Positions 45,056 through 52,432 of a DNA stretch of 64,000 nt are shown here, piece after piece. A program made the position numbers and the translations under genes. Positions within the stretch are counted from its first letter, which is position 1. Every line of letters starts with the position of its first letter. The stretch is taken from positions 4,092,001-4,156,000 of the forward strand of contig NZ_CP096882.1 of NCBI RefSeq assembly GCF_023273875.1. Reading direction: 5' to 3'. Source of the DNA: Pseudarthrobacter sp. SSS035. GTDB taxonomy: Bacteria; Actinomycetota; Actinomycetes; Actinomycetales; Micrococcaceae. The notes beneath the pieces were generated by a model. It searched no databases. It was not told the DNA's origin and saw only the letters and a program-made list of their open reading frames with translations.

Positions 45056-45912
45056 GTCTCCGGGCCGCCGTCCTGGGCCATCCGATCAGCCATTCCAAGT
45101 CCCCGGCCCTGCACCTGGCGGCGTACGGCAAACTCGGGATGGACATCGGCTACACGGCCCTGGACCTGACCGAGCAGGCTCTGCCCGCCTTTATGGAACA
45201 GGTCAGGACGCAGCAGGGCTGGCGTGGACTCTCAGTCACCATGCCCCTGAAATCAGGCATGTTTGCCGAAGTGGACGAAGTCCGCGGCGTGGCACGGACA
45301 CTGGGCGTGGTCAACACCGTCGCCTTCGAGGAAGACCTCGGCTCCGTGAGGCGCATCGGCTACAACACCGACGTCGCCGGCATCGTCAACGCTGTCCTTA
45401 ACGCCGGAGTAGCGGCCAGCCCCGCCGCCGTGGTGCTGGGCGGAGGCGGTACAGCCGCAGCCGCAGTGGCCGCGCTGAAGGATCTGGGCACGCAGCACGC
45501 CCAGGTGTTCGTCCGGGATACCTCACGGGCCGACGAAGCACGCGCCGCCGCGGCCGGAGTAGGCCTTTCCATAGTCGTCCGGCCGCTGACCGAAGCCGCC
45601 GTTCCGACCGCAAGTGCCGACGTCGTAATTTCCACGCTCCCGCCGCGCGCAGCGGACGGGCTGGCAGCGGAGATCGCCGCGTTGGGAACCGGAACACCCG
45701 GTGTCCTCCTGGACGTGGCCTATGATCCGTGGCCCAGCCAGATTGCGTCGGCGTGGCAGTCCGGCGGCGGTGCTGTGGTGCCCGGACTCGAAATGTTGTT
45801 GTACCAGGCGGTGGAACAGGTACGCCTGTTCACCGGCCGCGGTGACGACGTTAATGCGTCTGTCATAGATGTGATGTGCGACTCAGTCGGCCTTCCCCGA
45901 CGGGCGTTCTGA
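45052..45912 (+). CDS. aroE: Shikimate dehydrogenase
   Basis: 286 residues. Substrate-binding AAVLGHPISHSKSPALHLAAY, catalytic Lys-Asp pair in VTMPLKSGM and GYNTDVAG, nucleotide-binding GGGGTAAAAVAAL, and the C-terminal GLEMLLYQAVEQVRLFTG. It reduces 3-dehydroshikimate to shikimate, NADP(H)-type by family. ATG overlaps the mltG stop (ATGA). It begins a run aroE-aroC-aroK-aroB that covers four of the seven shikimate steps. Confidence 0.94.
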   Translation: MSLRAAVLGHPISHSKSPALHLAAYGKLGMDIGYTALDLTEQALPAFMEQVRTQQGWRGLSVTMPLKSGMFAEVDEVRGVARTLGVVNTVAFEEDLGSVRRIGYNTDVAGIVNAVLNAGVAASPAAVVLGGGGTAAAAVAALKDLGTQHAQVFVRDTSRADEARAAAAGVGLSIVVRPLTEAAVPTASADVVISTLPPRAADGLAAEIAALGTGTPGVLLDVAYDPWPSQIASAWQSGGGAVVPGLEMLLYQAVEQVRLFTGRGDDVNASVIDVMCDSVGLPRRAF

Positions 45913-45938
45913 CCGCCATACGTGGCAGGATGGAAATT

Positions 45939-47138
45939 ATGTTGCGTTGGTTGACTGCCGGTGAATCCCATGGTCCGGCCCTGATGGGAATTATTGAAGG
46001 CGTCCCCGCCGGTGTTGAACTCACCAGCGGGCAGATCGCCGATTCATTGGCACGCCGCCGCCTTGGCTACGGCCGGGGCGCCCGGATGAAGTTCGAGCAG
46101 GACGTCGTGACCATTCTCGGCGGCGTCCGCCACGGGCTGACCCAGGGCGGTCCGGTGGCCGTCCAGGTCGCCAACACCGAATGGCCCAAGTGGGAGCAGA
46201 TCATGGCTGCCGATCCGGTGGATCCGGAAATCCTGGCCGACCAGGCCCGCAACGCACCGCTGACCCGGCCCCGTCCGGGCCACGCAGACTTCACCGGGAT
46301 GCAAAAGTACGGGTTCACCGAGGCCCGCCCCGTCCTGGAACGCGCCAGCGCCCGGGAGACCGCCACGCGGGTTGCCATGGGCACCGTGGCGTCCCAGTTC
46401 CTCAAGGCGCTCGGCATCGAACTGGTCAGCCATACCGTCTCCATCGCCAGCGTGACCGTGCCCGAGGGCCGTCCGCTGCCCGTTCCGGCCAACGTGATTG
46501 CGCTCGACGCCGATCCTTTGCGCTGCTTTGACCGCGAGACCTCCGATGCCATGGTGGCAGAGGTTGACGCCGCCCACAAGGAAGGCGAAACCCTGGGCGG
46601 TGTGGTGGAGGTCCTCGCGTACGGACTGCCGCCGGGACTGGGAAGCTACGTCCACTGGGACCGCCGGCTTGATTCGCGGCTCGCCGCCGCCCTCATGGGC
46701 ATCCAGGCCATCAAGGGCGTCGAAGTGGGCGACGGTTTCCTGACAGCTGCGCGCCGCGGATCGGCGGCCCACGACGAGATCGTCAAGGACGCGGACGGCA
46801 AGATCATCCGGACCAGCAACCGGGCCGGCGGCATTGAAGGCGGCATGAGCATCGGCGACGTCCTGCGCGTGCGGGCGGCCATGAAGCCCATCGCCACGGT
46901 GCCCCGCGCCCTGCGCACGGTTGACGTCAGCACGGGGGAGCCTGCCAAGGCGCACCACCAGCGCTCCGACGTCTGTGCCGTGCCGGCTGCCGGCGTGGTG
47001 GCCGAGGCGATGGTCGCGCTGGTTCTGGCGGAAGCCGTCACCGAAAAGTTCGGCGGTGACTCCGTGGCGGAGACCGCCCGCAACATCAAGGGTTACCTGG
47101 ACAACATTCCGGCATCCCTGGACTCGATCGGCCACTAG
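45939..47138 (+). CDS. aroC: Chorismate synthase
   Basis: 399 residues, complete. Signature blocks MLRWLTAGESHGPALMGIIEGVPAG, RRRLGYGRGARMKFEQD, RPGHADFTGMQKYGF, and RASARETATRVAMGTVA; the His residues used for EPSP elimination are visible in GESHG and KAHHQRSDVCAVPA. It needs reduced FMN. ATG 45939 is chosen; ATG 45930 is nine bases upstream in the same frame. Its stop shares one base with the aroK GTG. Confidence 0.97.
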   Translation: MLRWLTAGESHGPALMGIIEGVPAGVELTSGQIADSLARRRLGYGRGARMKFEQDVVTILGGVRHGLTQGGPVAVQVANTEWPKWEQIMAADPVDPEILADQARNAPLTRPRPGHADFTGMQKYGFTEARPVLERASARETATRVAMGTVASQFLKALGIELVSHTVSIASVTVPEGRPLPVPANVIALDADPLRCFDRETSDAMVAEVDAAHKEGETLGGVVEVLAYGLPPGLGSYVHWDRRLDSRLAAALMGIQAIKGVEVGDGFLTAARRGSAAHDEIVKDADGKIIRTSNRAGGIEGGMSIGDVLRVRAAMKPIATVPRALRTVDVSTGEPAKAHHQRSDVCAVPAAGVVAEAMVALVLAEAVTEKFGGDSVAETARNIKGYLDNIPASLDSIGH

Positions 47139-47707
47139 TGCCCGGGAGCCGTAAGGCCGGTGTGCCTGGCAACCGGCCCATTGTCCTCATCGGACCCATG
47201 GCAGTGGGAAAGTCCGCGATCGGCCACGAGCTGGCCAAGCTGCTGGACGTGCCCTTCGTCGATACGGATAATCTGATCGTGGACGCCCATGGCAGCATCG
47301 CCTCCATTTTTGCCGGCCGAGGCGAGCACGCGTTCCGGGAGATCGAGGCCCGGACCGTTGCCAGCGCGGTGGAGCATGCAGAAGGCGCGGCCAGCGTGAT
47401 TTCCTTGGGTGGCGGCGCCGTGCTGGATTCCGGCACACAGCAGCTCCTGGGCCGCTGCACTGTGGTGTACCTCGAATGCGATGAGGAAACCGTGGCCGTC
47501 CGCATCGCCCGGAACTCGGGCCGGCCGCTGCTTGCCGGCGATGCCATGGCCCGATGGTCCGCCCTCTTTGTTACCAGGAAACCCGTTTACGAACGGCTGG
47601 CCGACCTCGTGGTGGATGTCCGCCATGGCTCGGTCAGCGAGCTGGGACACCGGCTCGAAGTTGCGCTGCGTGATTACGCGGCCGCCAAACAGGAAGTTGA
47701 AAATTGA
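47138..47707 (+). CDS. aroK: Shikimate kinase
   Basis: 189 residues. P-loop GPMAVGKSAIG (about 19-29), shikimate-binding DTDNLIVDAHGSIASIFAGRGEHAFREIEA and SLGGGAVLD, lid region R-N-S-G-R-P-L-L. It phosphorylates shikimate at O3. GTG 47138 adds about 12 residues ahead of the P-loop strand; a later start is possible. TTGA overlap with aroB. Confidence 0.94.
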   Translation: MPGSRKAGVPGNRPIVLIGPMAVGKSAIGHELAKLLDVPFVDTDNLIVDAHGSIASIFAGRGEHAFREIEARTVASAVEHAEGAASVISLGGGAVLDSGTQQLLGRCTVVYLECDEETVAVRIARNSGRPLLAGDAMARWSALFVTRKPVYERLADLVVDVRHGSVSELGHRLEVALRDYAAAKQEVEN

Positions 47708-48795
47708 GCGTTGATTCAACAGTCATCAAGGTCACCGGCGAATCCGCTGGGCAGAATTACGACGTCGTAGTTGGCCGCGGTCTGCTGGGGAACCTTCCGG
47801 CGTTGCTGGGGGAGCGGGTCCGGCGTGTGCTGGTCATCCATCCCCGTGCGTTGCGGCTCACCGGTGACACTGTCCGCGACGAGCTGGCTGCAGCGGGTTT
47901 CACCTCGCTGACCGCGGAAATCCCGGACGCCGAAGAAGGCAAGCATATCCAGGTCGCCGCGTTCTGTTGGCAGGTCCTGGGCCAGAACGATTTCACGCGC
48001 TCCGACGCCATAGTGGCAGTGGGCGGCGGCGCCGTCACCGACCTGGCCGGTTTTGTGGCGGCTACCTGGCTCCGCGGCGTGAAGGTCATCCACATGCCCA
48101 CCAGCCTGCTGGGCATGGTGGATGCTTCCGTGGGTGGAAAGACCGGCATCAACACGGCTGAGGGCAAGAACCTGGTGGGCTCCTTCCACCCCCCGGCCGG
48201 CGTGCTGGTGGACCTGGACACCCTGAACACGTTGCCCAGGAATGAAATCATTTCCGGCATGGCTGAAGTCATCAAGTGCGGCTTCATCGCAGATCCGGCC
48301 ATCCTTGACCTGGTGGAAAGGGACCCGGCGGCGGCCACCGACCCCGGATCGGACGCCCTGCGCGAACTCATCGAACGCGCCATCGCGGTCAAGGCCAAAG
48401 TGGTTTCGGAAGACCTCAAGGAATCCGGGCTCCGCGAAATCCTGAACTACGGCCACACCCTGGGGCACGCCATTGAACTGGTGGAGCGGTACTCCTGGCG
48501 GCACGGCGCGGCAGTGTCGGTGGGCATGATGTTCGCCGCTGAACTTGCCCGCAGCGTTGGCCGGCTCAGCGACGTGGACGCCGACCGCCACCGCAGCATC
48601 CTGGAAACACTGGGCCTCCCGGTCACATACCGGCGGGACCGCTGGCAGGGGCTGCTGGACGGCATGCGGCGCGACAAGAAATCACGCGGGGACCTCCTGC
48701 GCTTTGTGGTCCTGGACGGCATCGCCAAGCCGGGCATCCTGGATGTCCCGGACACGTCCCTGCTCTTCGCGGCCTACCAGGAAATCGCCTCCTGA
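47704..48795 (+). CDS. aroB: 3-dehydroquinate synthase
   Basis: 363 residues. NAD site DAIVAVGGGAVTDLAGFVAATWLRGV, HMPTSLLGMVDASVGGKTGIN, metal ligands in E.IKCGFIAD, LNYGHTLGHAIE and WRHGAAVSVGM. It forms 3-dehydroquinate from DAHP. TTG 47704 with AGGAAG eight bases upstream overlaps the aroK stop. Its TGA shares one base with the following gene. Confidence 0.97.
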   Translation: MSVDSTVIKVTGESAGQNYDVVVGRGLLGNLPALLGERVRRVLVIHPRALRLTGDTVRDELAAAGFTSLTAEIPDAEEGKHIQVAAFCWQVLGQNDFTRSDAIVAVGGGAVTDLAGFVAATWLRGVKVIHMPTSLLGMVDASVGGKTGINTAEGKNLVGSFHPPAGVLVDLDTLNTLPRNEIISGMAEVIKCGFIADPAILDLVERDPAAATDPGSDALRELIERAIAVKAKVVSEDLKESGLREILNYGHTLGHAIELVERYSWRHGAAVSVGMMFAAELARSVGRLSDVDADRHRSILETLGLPVTYRRDRWQGLLDGMRRDKKSRGDLLRFVVLDGIAKPGILDVPDTSLLFAAYQEIAS

Positions 48796-49313
48796 TGCAG
48801 GGCAACGTGGCGGGCACCAGCGACTGGCCCGAGGCTGGCTTCCCCGGAATCCGGATCAACCCGGTCTCCCTGCTGCCGGAGATCATCAACGAGGACGCCT
48901 GCCGCGCGGCCCTGGCGGCGTCCACGGACCCGTCAGACCAGATCTTCGTCCTGATCGTGGAGGGGCATGCTGCGGAGGCGGCCGAACTGCTTGCAGAGGC
49001 CCGCTTCAAGGACCCTGAGTCCTTCCGGCTCCGCACGTTCGAGGCCGAGGTGCTGCGCGTCTCCCACCGTACGGACCGTGCCCTTGACCTTTTCCGGCAG
49101 CTGCTCGCGGAGTTCCAAGGCACTGACCGTGAAGCCCTGGTCCTGCAACACCTGGGCAAGACCCAATACGCCGCCGGACACACGTCCGCCGCGGTGGAAG
49201 CCTTTGCCCGTGCGCTGGATCTTCGGGTCGCACAATCGGCTGATGCCGCACAGATCTACTCGTCCACCGTGGCGCTTCAGCGGGCCCGCGACGTCCTGGA
49301 TCTTGCCTGCTGA
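48795..49313 (+). CDS. TPR-like helical protein following aroB
   Basis: 172 residues. The body is helical: two or three degenerate tetratricopeptide-type hairpins (AAELLAEARFKDPESFRLRTFEAEVLR, RALDLFRQLLAEF, ALVLQHLGKTQYAAGHTSAAVEAFARALDLR). No signal peptide. It starts one base before the end of aroB (TGATG), so it belongs to the aro run; a partner or target is unknown. It occurs in the same place in related genomes as I recall, but I cannot confirm that here. Confidence 0.75.
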   Translation: MQGNVAGTSDWPEAGFPGIRINPVSLLPEIINEDACRAALAASTDPSDQIFVLIVEGHAAEAAELLAEARFKDPESFRLRTFEAEVLRVSHRTDRALDLFRQLLAEFQGTDREALVLQHLGKTQYAAGHTSAAVEAFARALDLRVAQSADAAQIYSSTVALQRARDVLDLAC

Positions 49314-49379
49314 CAGGCCTGTCACGTTCTGGGGTGGGTGGCCGGGAGGCCCGGACGCAAGCCGCCCTGGTTTTACCGG

Positions 49380-49490
49380 TAGAATGGTTCTTGGATTTTT
49401 GATAAACACGCGCTGGCGGGCCGTTCGGCTTGCCTGGCCGGCATAGAACGTCTGACAACTGACCAGACAGATAGAAACCAGAGGATACCA
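49380..49490 (+). promoter_or_regulatory. efp promoter and leader
   Basis: TAGAAT at 49380-49385 is a plausible -10 about 105 bases before GTG 49491. No clear -35. GAGGATACCA precedes the GTG. No other feature is seen in the 177-base gap. Confidence 0.35.
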
Positions 49491-50054
49491 GTGGCAACCA
49501 CTAACGACATCAAGAACGGAACGGTCCTGAAGCTCGAGGGCCAGCTCTGGAACATCATTGAATTCCAGCACGTCAAGCCCGGCAAAGGTGGCGCGTTTGT
49601 GCGGACCAAGATGCGGAACGTGATGTCTGGCAAAGTTGTAGACAAGACGTTCAACGCCGGCCTTAAGATCGAGACCGCCACGGTTGACCGTCGGGACTAC
49701 CAGTACCTGTACCAGGACGGTGCCGACTTCGTGTTTATGGACACCTCGGACTTCGACCAGCTCACCGTCTCCGGTGCCACTGTTGGCGACGCCACCAACT
49801 TCATGCTGGAGAACCAGATGGTGAACATCGCCATCCACGAAGGCAACCCGCTCTACATCGAACTTCCGCCCAGCGTTGTCCTCGAGATCACCTACACCGA
49901 GCCTGGCCTGCAGGGCGACCGCTCCTCAGCCGGCACCAAGCCCGCAACCCTGGAAACCGGCTACGAGATCCAGGTTCCGTTGTTCGTCGAGAACAACACC
50001 AAGGTCAAGGTCGATACTCGCGACGGCAGCTACCTCGGCCGGGTCAGCGAGTAG
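49491..50054 (+). CDS. efp: Elongation factor P
   Basis: 187 residues, three beta domains as usual. The tip loop HVKPGKGGAFVRTKMRN holds the lysine that is modified in some bacteria; no modification enzyme is in the window. EF-P helps ribosomes make bonds in polyproline stretches, relevant here to the Pro-rich MltG and DUF349 proteins. GTG 49491. Its stop overlaps nusB by one base. Confidence 0.97.
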   Translation: MATTNDIKNGTVLKLEGQLWNIIEFQHVKPGKGGAFVRTKMRNVMSGKVVDKTFNAGLKIETATVDRRDYQYLYQDGADFVFMDTSDFDQLTVSGATVGDATNFMLENQMVNIAIHEGNPLYIELPPSVVLEITYTEPGLQGDRSSAGTKPATLETGYEIQVPLFVENNTKVKVDTRDGSYLGRVSE

Positions 50055-50464
50055 TGAGCGCACGCGGTAAGGCCCGTAACAGGGCACTGGATGTCCTCTT
50101 CGAAGCTGAGCAGCGCTCGGTTTCCGCCTTCGATGTACTCAGGTCCCGGCGCGAACTGACCGACCAGATCGTGAACCCGTACACCTTGGAAATCGTGGAG
50201 GGCGTGGTCTCCCAGCAGACCGCCATCGACGAGTTCCTCGAGACCTATTCCCAGGGCTGGACCCTGGAACGCATGCCTTCGGTGGACCGCATCATCCTGC
50301 GGATCGGCACCTGGGAACTGCTGTACAACGACGACGTTCCCGACGGCGTCGCGGTCAGTGAGGCAGTGGCACTGTCCAAGACGCTCTCAACGGATGAATC
50401 GCCGTCGTTCATTAACGGCCTCCTCGGCCGGCTGCAGCAGCTGAAGCCCTCCCTCTTGGCCTGA
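50054..50464 (+). CDS. nusB: Transcription antitermination factor NusB
   Basis: 136 residues, all helical. ARNRALDVLFEAEQRS, VEGVVSQQTAIDEFL, RMPSVDRIILRIGTWELLY, and VAVSEAVALSKTLSTDESPSFINGLLGRL are typical NusB blocks. NusB with S10 binds boxA of rRNA transcripts. GTG start overlaps the efp stop. Followed by two hairpins. Confidence 0.96.
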   Translation: MSARGKARNRALDVLFEAEQRSVSAFDVLRSRRELTDQIVNPYTLEIVEGVVSQQTAIDEFLETYSQGWTLERMPSVDRIILRIGTWELLYNDDVPDGVAVSEAVALSKTLSTDESPSFINGLLGRLQQLKPSLLA

Positions 50465-50473
50465 GCTGTTACG

Positions 50474-50494
50474 GCGCGGGCCAAGAGCCCGCGC
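50474..50494 (+). terminator. First hairpin after nusB
   Basis: GCGCGGGC-CAAGA-GCCCGCGC, perfect 8-bp stem, no T-run. Confidence 0.6.
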
Positions 50495-50505
50495 ACGGCG
50501 TCGTG

Positions 50506-50541
50506 AAGAGCCCCGGCCAGGTCCACCTGGCCGGGGCTCTT
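50506..50541 (+). terminator. efp-nusB terminator
   Basis: 17-base perfect arms 50506-50522 and 50525-50541, ending GCTCTTTG. It closes the conserved block and insulates the GntR operon beyond it. Confidence 0.92.
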
Positions 50542-50572
50542 TGCGTCCCAGGAAACGATCGCTGACCGGCGC

Positions 50573-50590
50573 TTCCTATAGGATCTGACT
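50573..50590 (+). promoter_or_regulatory. GntR operator overlapping the leaderless gntR -10
   Basis: TTCCTATAGGATCT at 50573-50586 contains the palindrome TCCTATAGGA. TAGGAT (50579-50584) is a TANNNT -10 placed 6 bases before ATG 50591, with no RBS. The same 14-mer occurs in reverse orientation at 51383-51396, so autorepression is likely. Confidence 0.72.
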
Positions 50591-51325
50591 ATGCAAAACG
50601 CGTCCACAGGCCCCCGCGCCGGCAGCAGTACAGATGACCGGACCGGCCCCCGCAGGACCGGCCGCGCGGTCAGCCGCGAGGTGCTGGCGGACCACGTTTA
50701 CGCGGAGCTCCTGGCCTCCCTTATGGATGGCCGGCTGGCGCCCGGCGCCGTCGTCAGCATTGACGGGACGGCCCGCGAGCTGGACGTTTCTCCCACTCCG
50801 GTCCGCGAGGCCCTTGCACGGCTTGAGCACACCGGAATGGTCCGGAGGGTGGCGCTGAAAGGCTACCGCGTGGCTCCCGTTTTTACGCAGGAGGATTTTG
50901 CGGAGCTGATGGAGGCGCGGTTGGCAATCGAGCCCGTCAACGCCCGGCTGGCCTGTGAACGCATCAACCAGCATGGCCTGGCCGAGCTCGGGAAGGCCGT
51001 CGAGGACCTGAAATCCGCACCTCGGGGACCTTCGTTTGCCGAGTTCAAGGACTACCTCGAGGCGGACGAGCGGTTCCACCAGCTGATTGCGCGGCAAACC
51101 GGGAACCAGTTTATGGAGGCCGCCTACTCAGCCCTCGGGGGACAGGTCCAACGGTTCCGGCTCTTTGGTGGCGTTGGCATTACGGATGCCGATTACGCCA
51201 TCGCGGAACACGAGGCAGTCCTGGCTGCCGTGACTACCGGCGATCCCGACAAAGCAGCCGCAGCCATGGCGGACCACATCCGCAAGGTCCGTTCCCGGGC
51301 CATTGCCGACGCCGCGGAAAGCTAA
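50591..51325 (+). CDS. GntR/FCD family transcriptional regulator of the tetrulose-type operon
   Basis: 244 residues. N-terminal winged helix with ADHVYAELLASLMDGRLAPGAVVSI and ARELDVSPTPVREALARLEHTGMVRR, the GntR DNA-recognition part, then an all-helical FCD effector domain (FAELMEARLAIEPVNARLA, DERFHQLIARQTGN, EHEAVLAAVTTGDPDKAAAAMADHI) with the Asp/His metal positions. FCD proteins sense sugar acids or related metabolites. A shared operator at its own start and before the next gene indicates it controls both. Ligand is unknown; a tetrulose phosphate or tetritol product is inferred. Confidence 0.9.
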   Translation: MQNASTGPRAGSSTDDRTGPRRTGRAVSREVLADHVYAELLASLMDGRLAPGAVVSIDGTARELDVSPTPVREALARLEHTGMVRRVALKGYRVAPVFTQEDFAELMEARLAIEPVNARLACERINQHGLAELGKAVEDLKSAPRGPSFAEFKDYLEADERFHQLIARQTGNQFMEAAYSALGGQVQRFRLFGGVGITDADYAIAEHEAVLAAVTTGDPDKAAAAMADHIRKVRSRAIADAAES

Positions 51326-51360
51326 ACCCGGCCCGGGTGGGGCCGCTCAGTGATGTGATC

Positions 51361-51396
51361 TTGACAACTCTTTTTTGATAGTAGATCCTATAGGAA
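51361..51396 (+). promoter_or_regulatory. Operon promoter with GntR operator
   Basis: A consensus -35 TTGACA at 51361-51366 is followed by AGATCCTATAGGAA (51383-51396), the exact reverse complement of the site at 50573-50586. The operator covers the expected -10 region, so binding should block polymerase. AAGGAG follows before GTG 51423. Confidence 0.75.
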
Positions 51397-51422
51397 AGAG
51401 GATTGTGAAGGAGTGAAGCATC

Positions 51423-52424
51423 GTGGCTTACACAGCTGAGAATTGGCCCATCACCGCAGCACTGCTGCAGTTTCCGGGAACAGACGCCAAGGGCACGCAG
51501 ATCAACGACGCCGACCCGTCCAGTTGGGCGGAAGTCCTGACCGAGGTCAAGGAAGCCGGCTTCGCCAACGCTGACCTGACCGACAGCTGGGTCCGTCCCG
51601 GCGATCTGAGCAAAGAGCGGCTCGCCGAGTTCAAGCAGACCGCAGAGAATGTGGGCATCGGGATCCCGGTCATTTCCGCCATCCGCCGCAGCGTGATCCA
51701 CGAGACGGACTGGGCCGAAAACCTCGCCTACAGCCACCGGACCATCGACGCAGCCGCCGAGCTCGGCTGCGAAGTAGTCTCCTTCGGACTGCACCAGGCC
51801 ATTACCCCGGAGCAGCAGAAGCAGCTGTGGTTCTGGACCGTTGAGGGCTACAAGGACCCGGTGGGGGACAAGGAAGTGTGGGGCAAGGCAGTCTCCCGCA
51901 TCCGTGAGCTGGGCAAGCACGCAGCAGACGCCGGCGTCCTGCTCTCCCTGGAGATGTACGAGGATACCTACCTCGGCACGGCGGACTCCTCGGTACAGCT
52001 GGTGCAGGACATCGGCCTGGCCAATGTTGGGCTCAACCCGGACCTCGGCAACCTGATCCGGCTGCACCGGCCCATCGAGGACTGGCGCGAAATGGTAGCC
52101 AAGACCATGCCGTACTCGAACTACTGGCACATGAAGAACTACATCCGGGACGAGGACGTGGCGCGGGACAGCTACATCACCATGCCCGCCCCGATGGAGA
52201 GCGGCCTCATCAACTACCGCGAAGCCTTCAAGGTTGCACTCGCCGCCGGCTACCAGGGCATCATCTGCGCCGAGCACTACGGCGGGGACGGCCTGAGCGT
52301 TACGGCACGCAACCAGGAATACCTCCGCCGCCATGTGCTGCCGAAGCGGGACGGCTACGCCCTGGGCCAGAGCCAGGTGTCACAGGGGCGGCAACAGCCC
52401 GCCGCGGAACTGGCAGGAGTCTAG
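51423..52424 (+). CDS. TIM-barrel sugar-phosphate isomerase/epimerase family protein
   Basis: 333 residues, xylose-isomerase-like barrel. Candidate metal ligands are visible at strand ends: Glu in LLSLEMYEDT, Asp in GLNPDLGN, His in YWHMKNYI and Glu in IICAEHYGGDG. Such enzymes isomerise or epimerise keto-sugars or their phosphates. The closest pathway analogue is the EryC/LerI-associated epimerases of tetritol catabolism, but the reaction is not fixed by the sequence. GTG 51423 has AAGGAG 10 bases upstream. First gene of the operon; 8 bases separate it from the kinase. Confidence 0.85.
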   Translation: MAYTAENWPITAALLQFPGTDAKGTQINDADPSSWAEVLTEVKEAGFANADLTDSWVRPGDLSKERLAEFKQTAENVGIGIPVISAIRRSVIHETDWAENLAYSHRTIDAAAELGCEVVSFGLHQAITPEQQKQLWFWTVEGYKDPVGDKEVWGKAVSRIRELGKHAADAGVLLSLEMYEDTYLGTADSSVQLVQDIGLANVGLNPDLGNLIRLHRPIEDWREMVAKTMPYSNYWHMKNYIRDEDVARDSYITMPAPMESGLINYREAFKVALAAGYQGIICAEHYGGDGLSVTARNQEYLRRHVLPKRDGYALGQSQVSQGRQQPAAELAGV

Positions 52425-52432
52425 GAAGAGCC

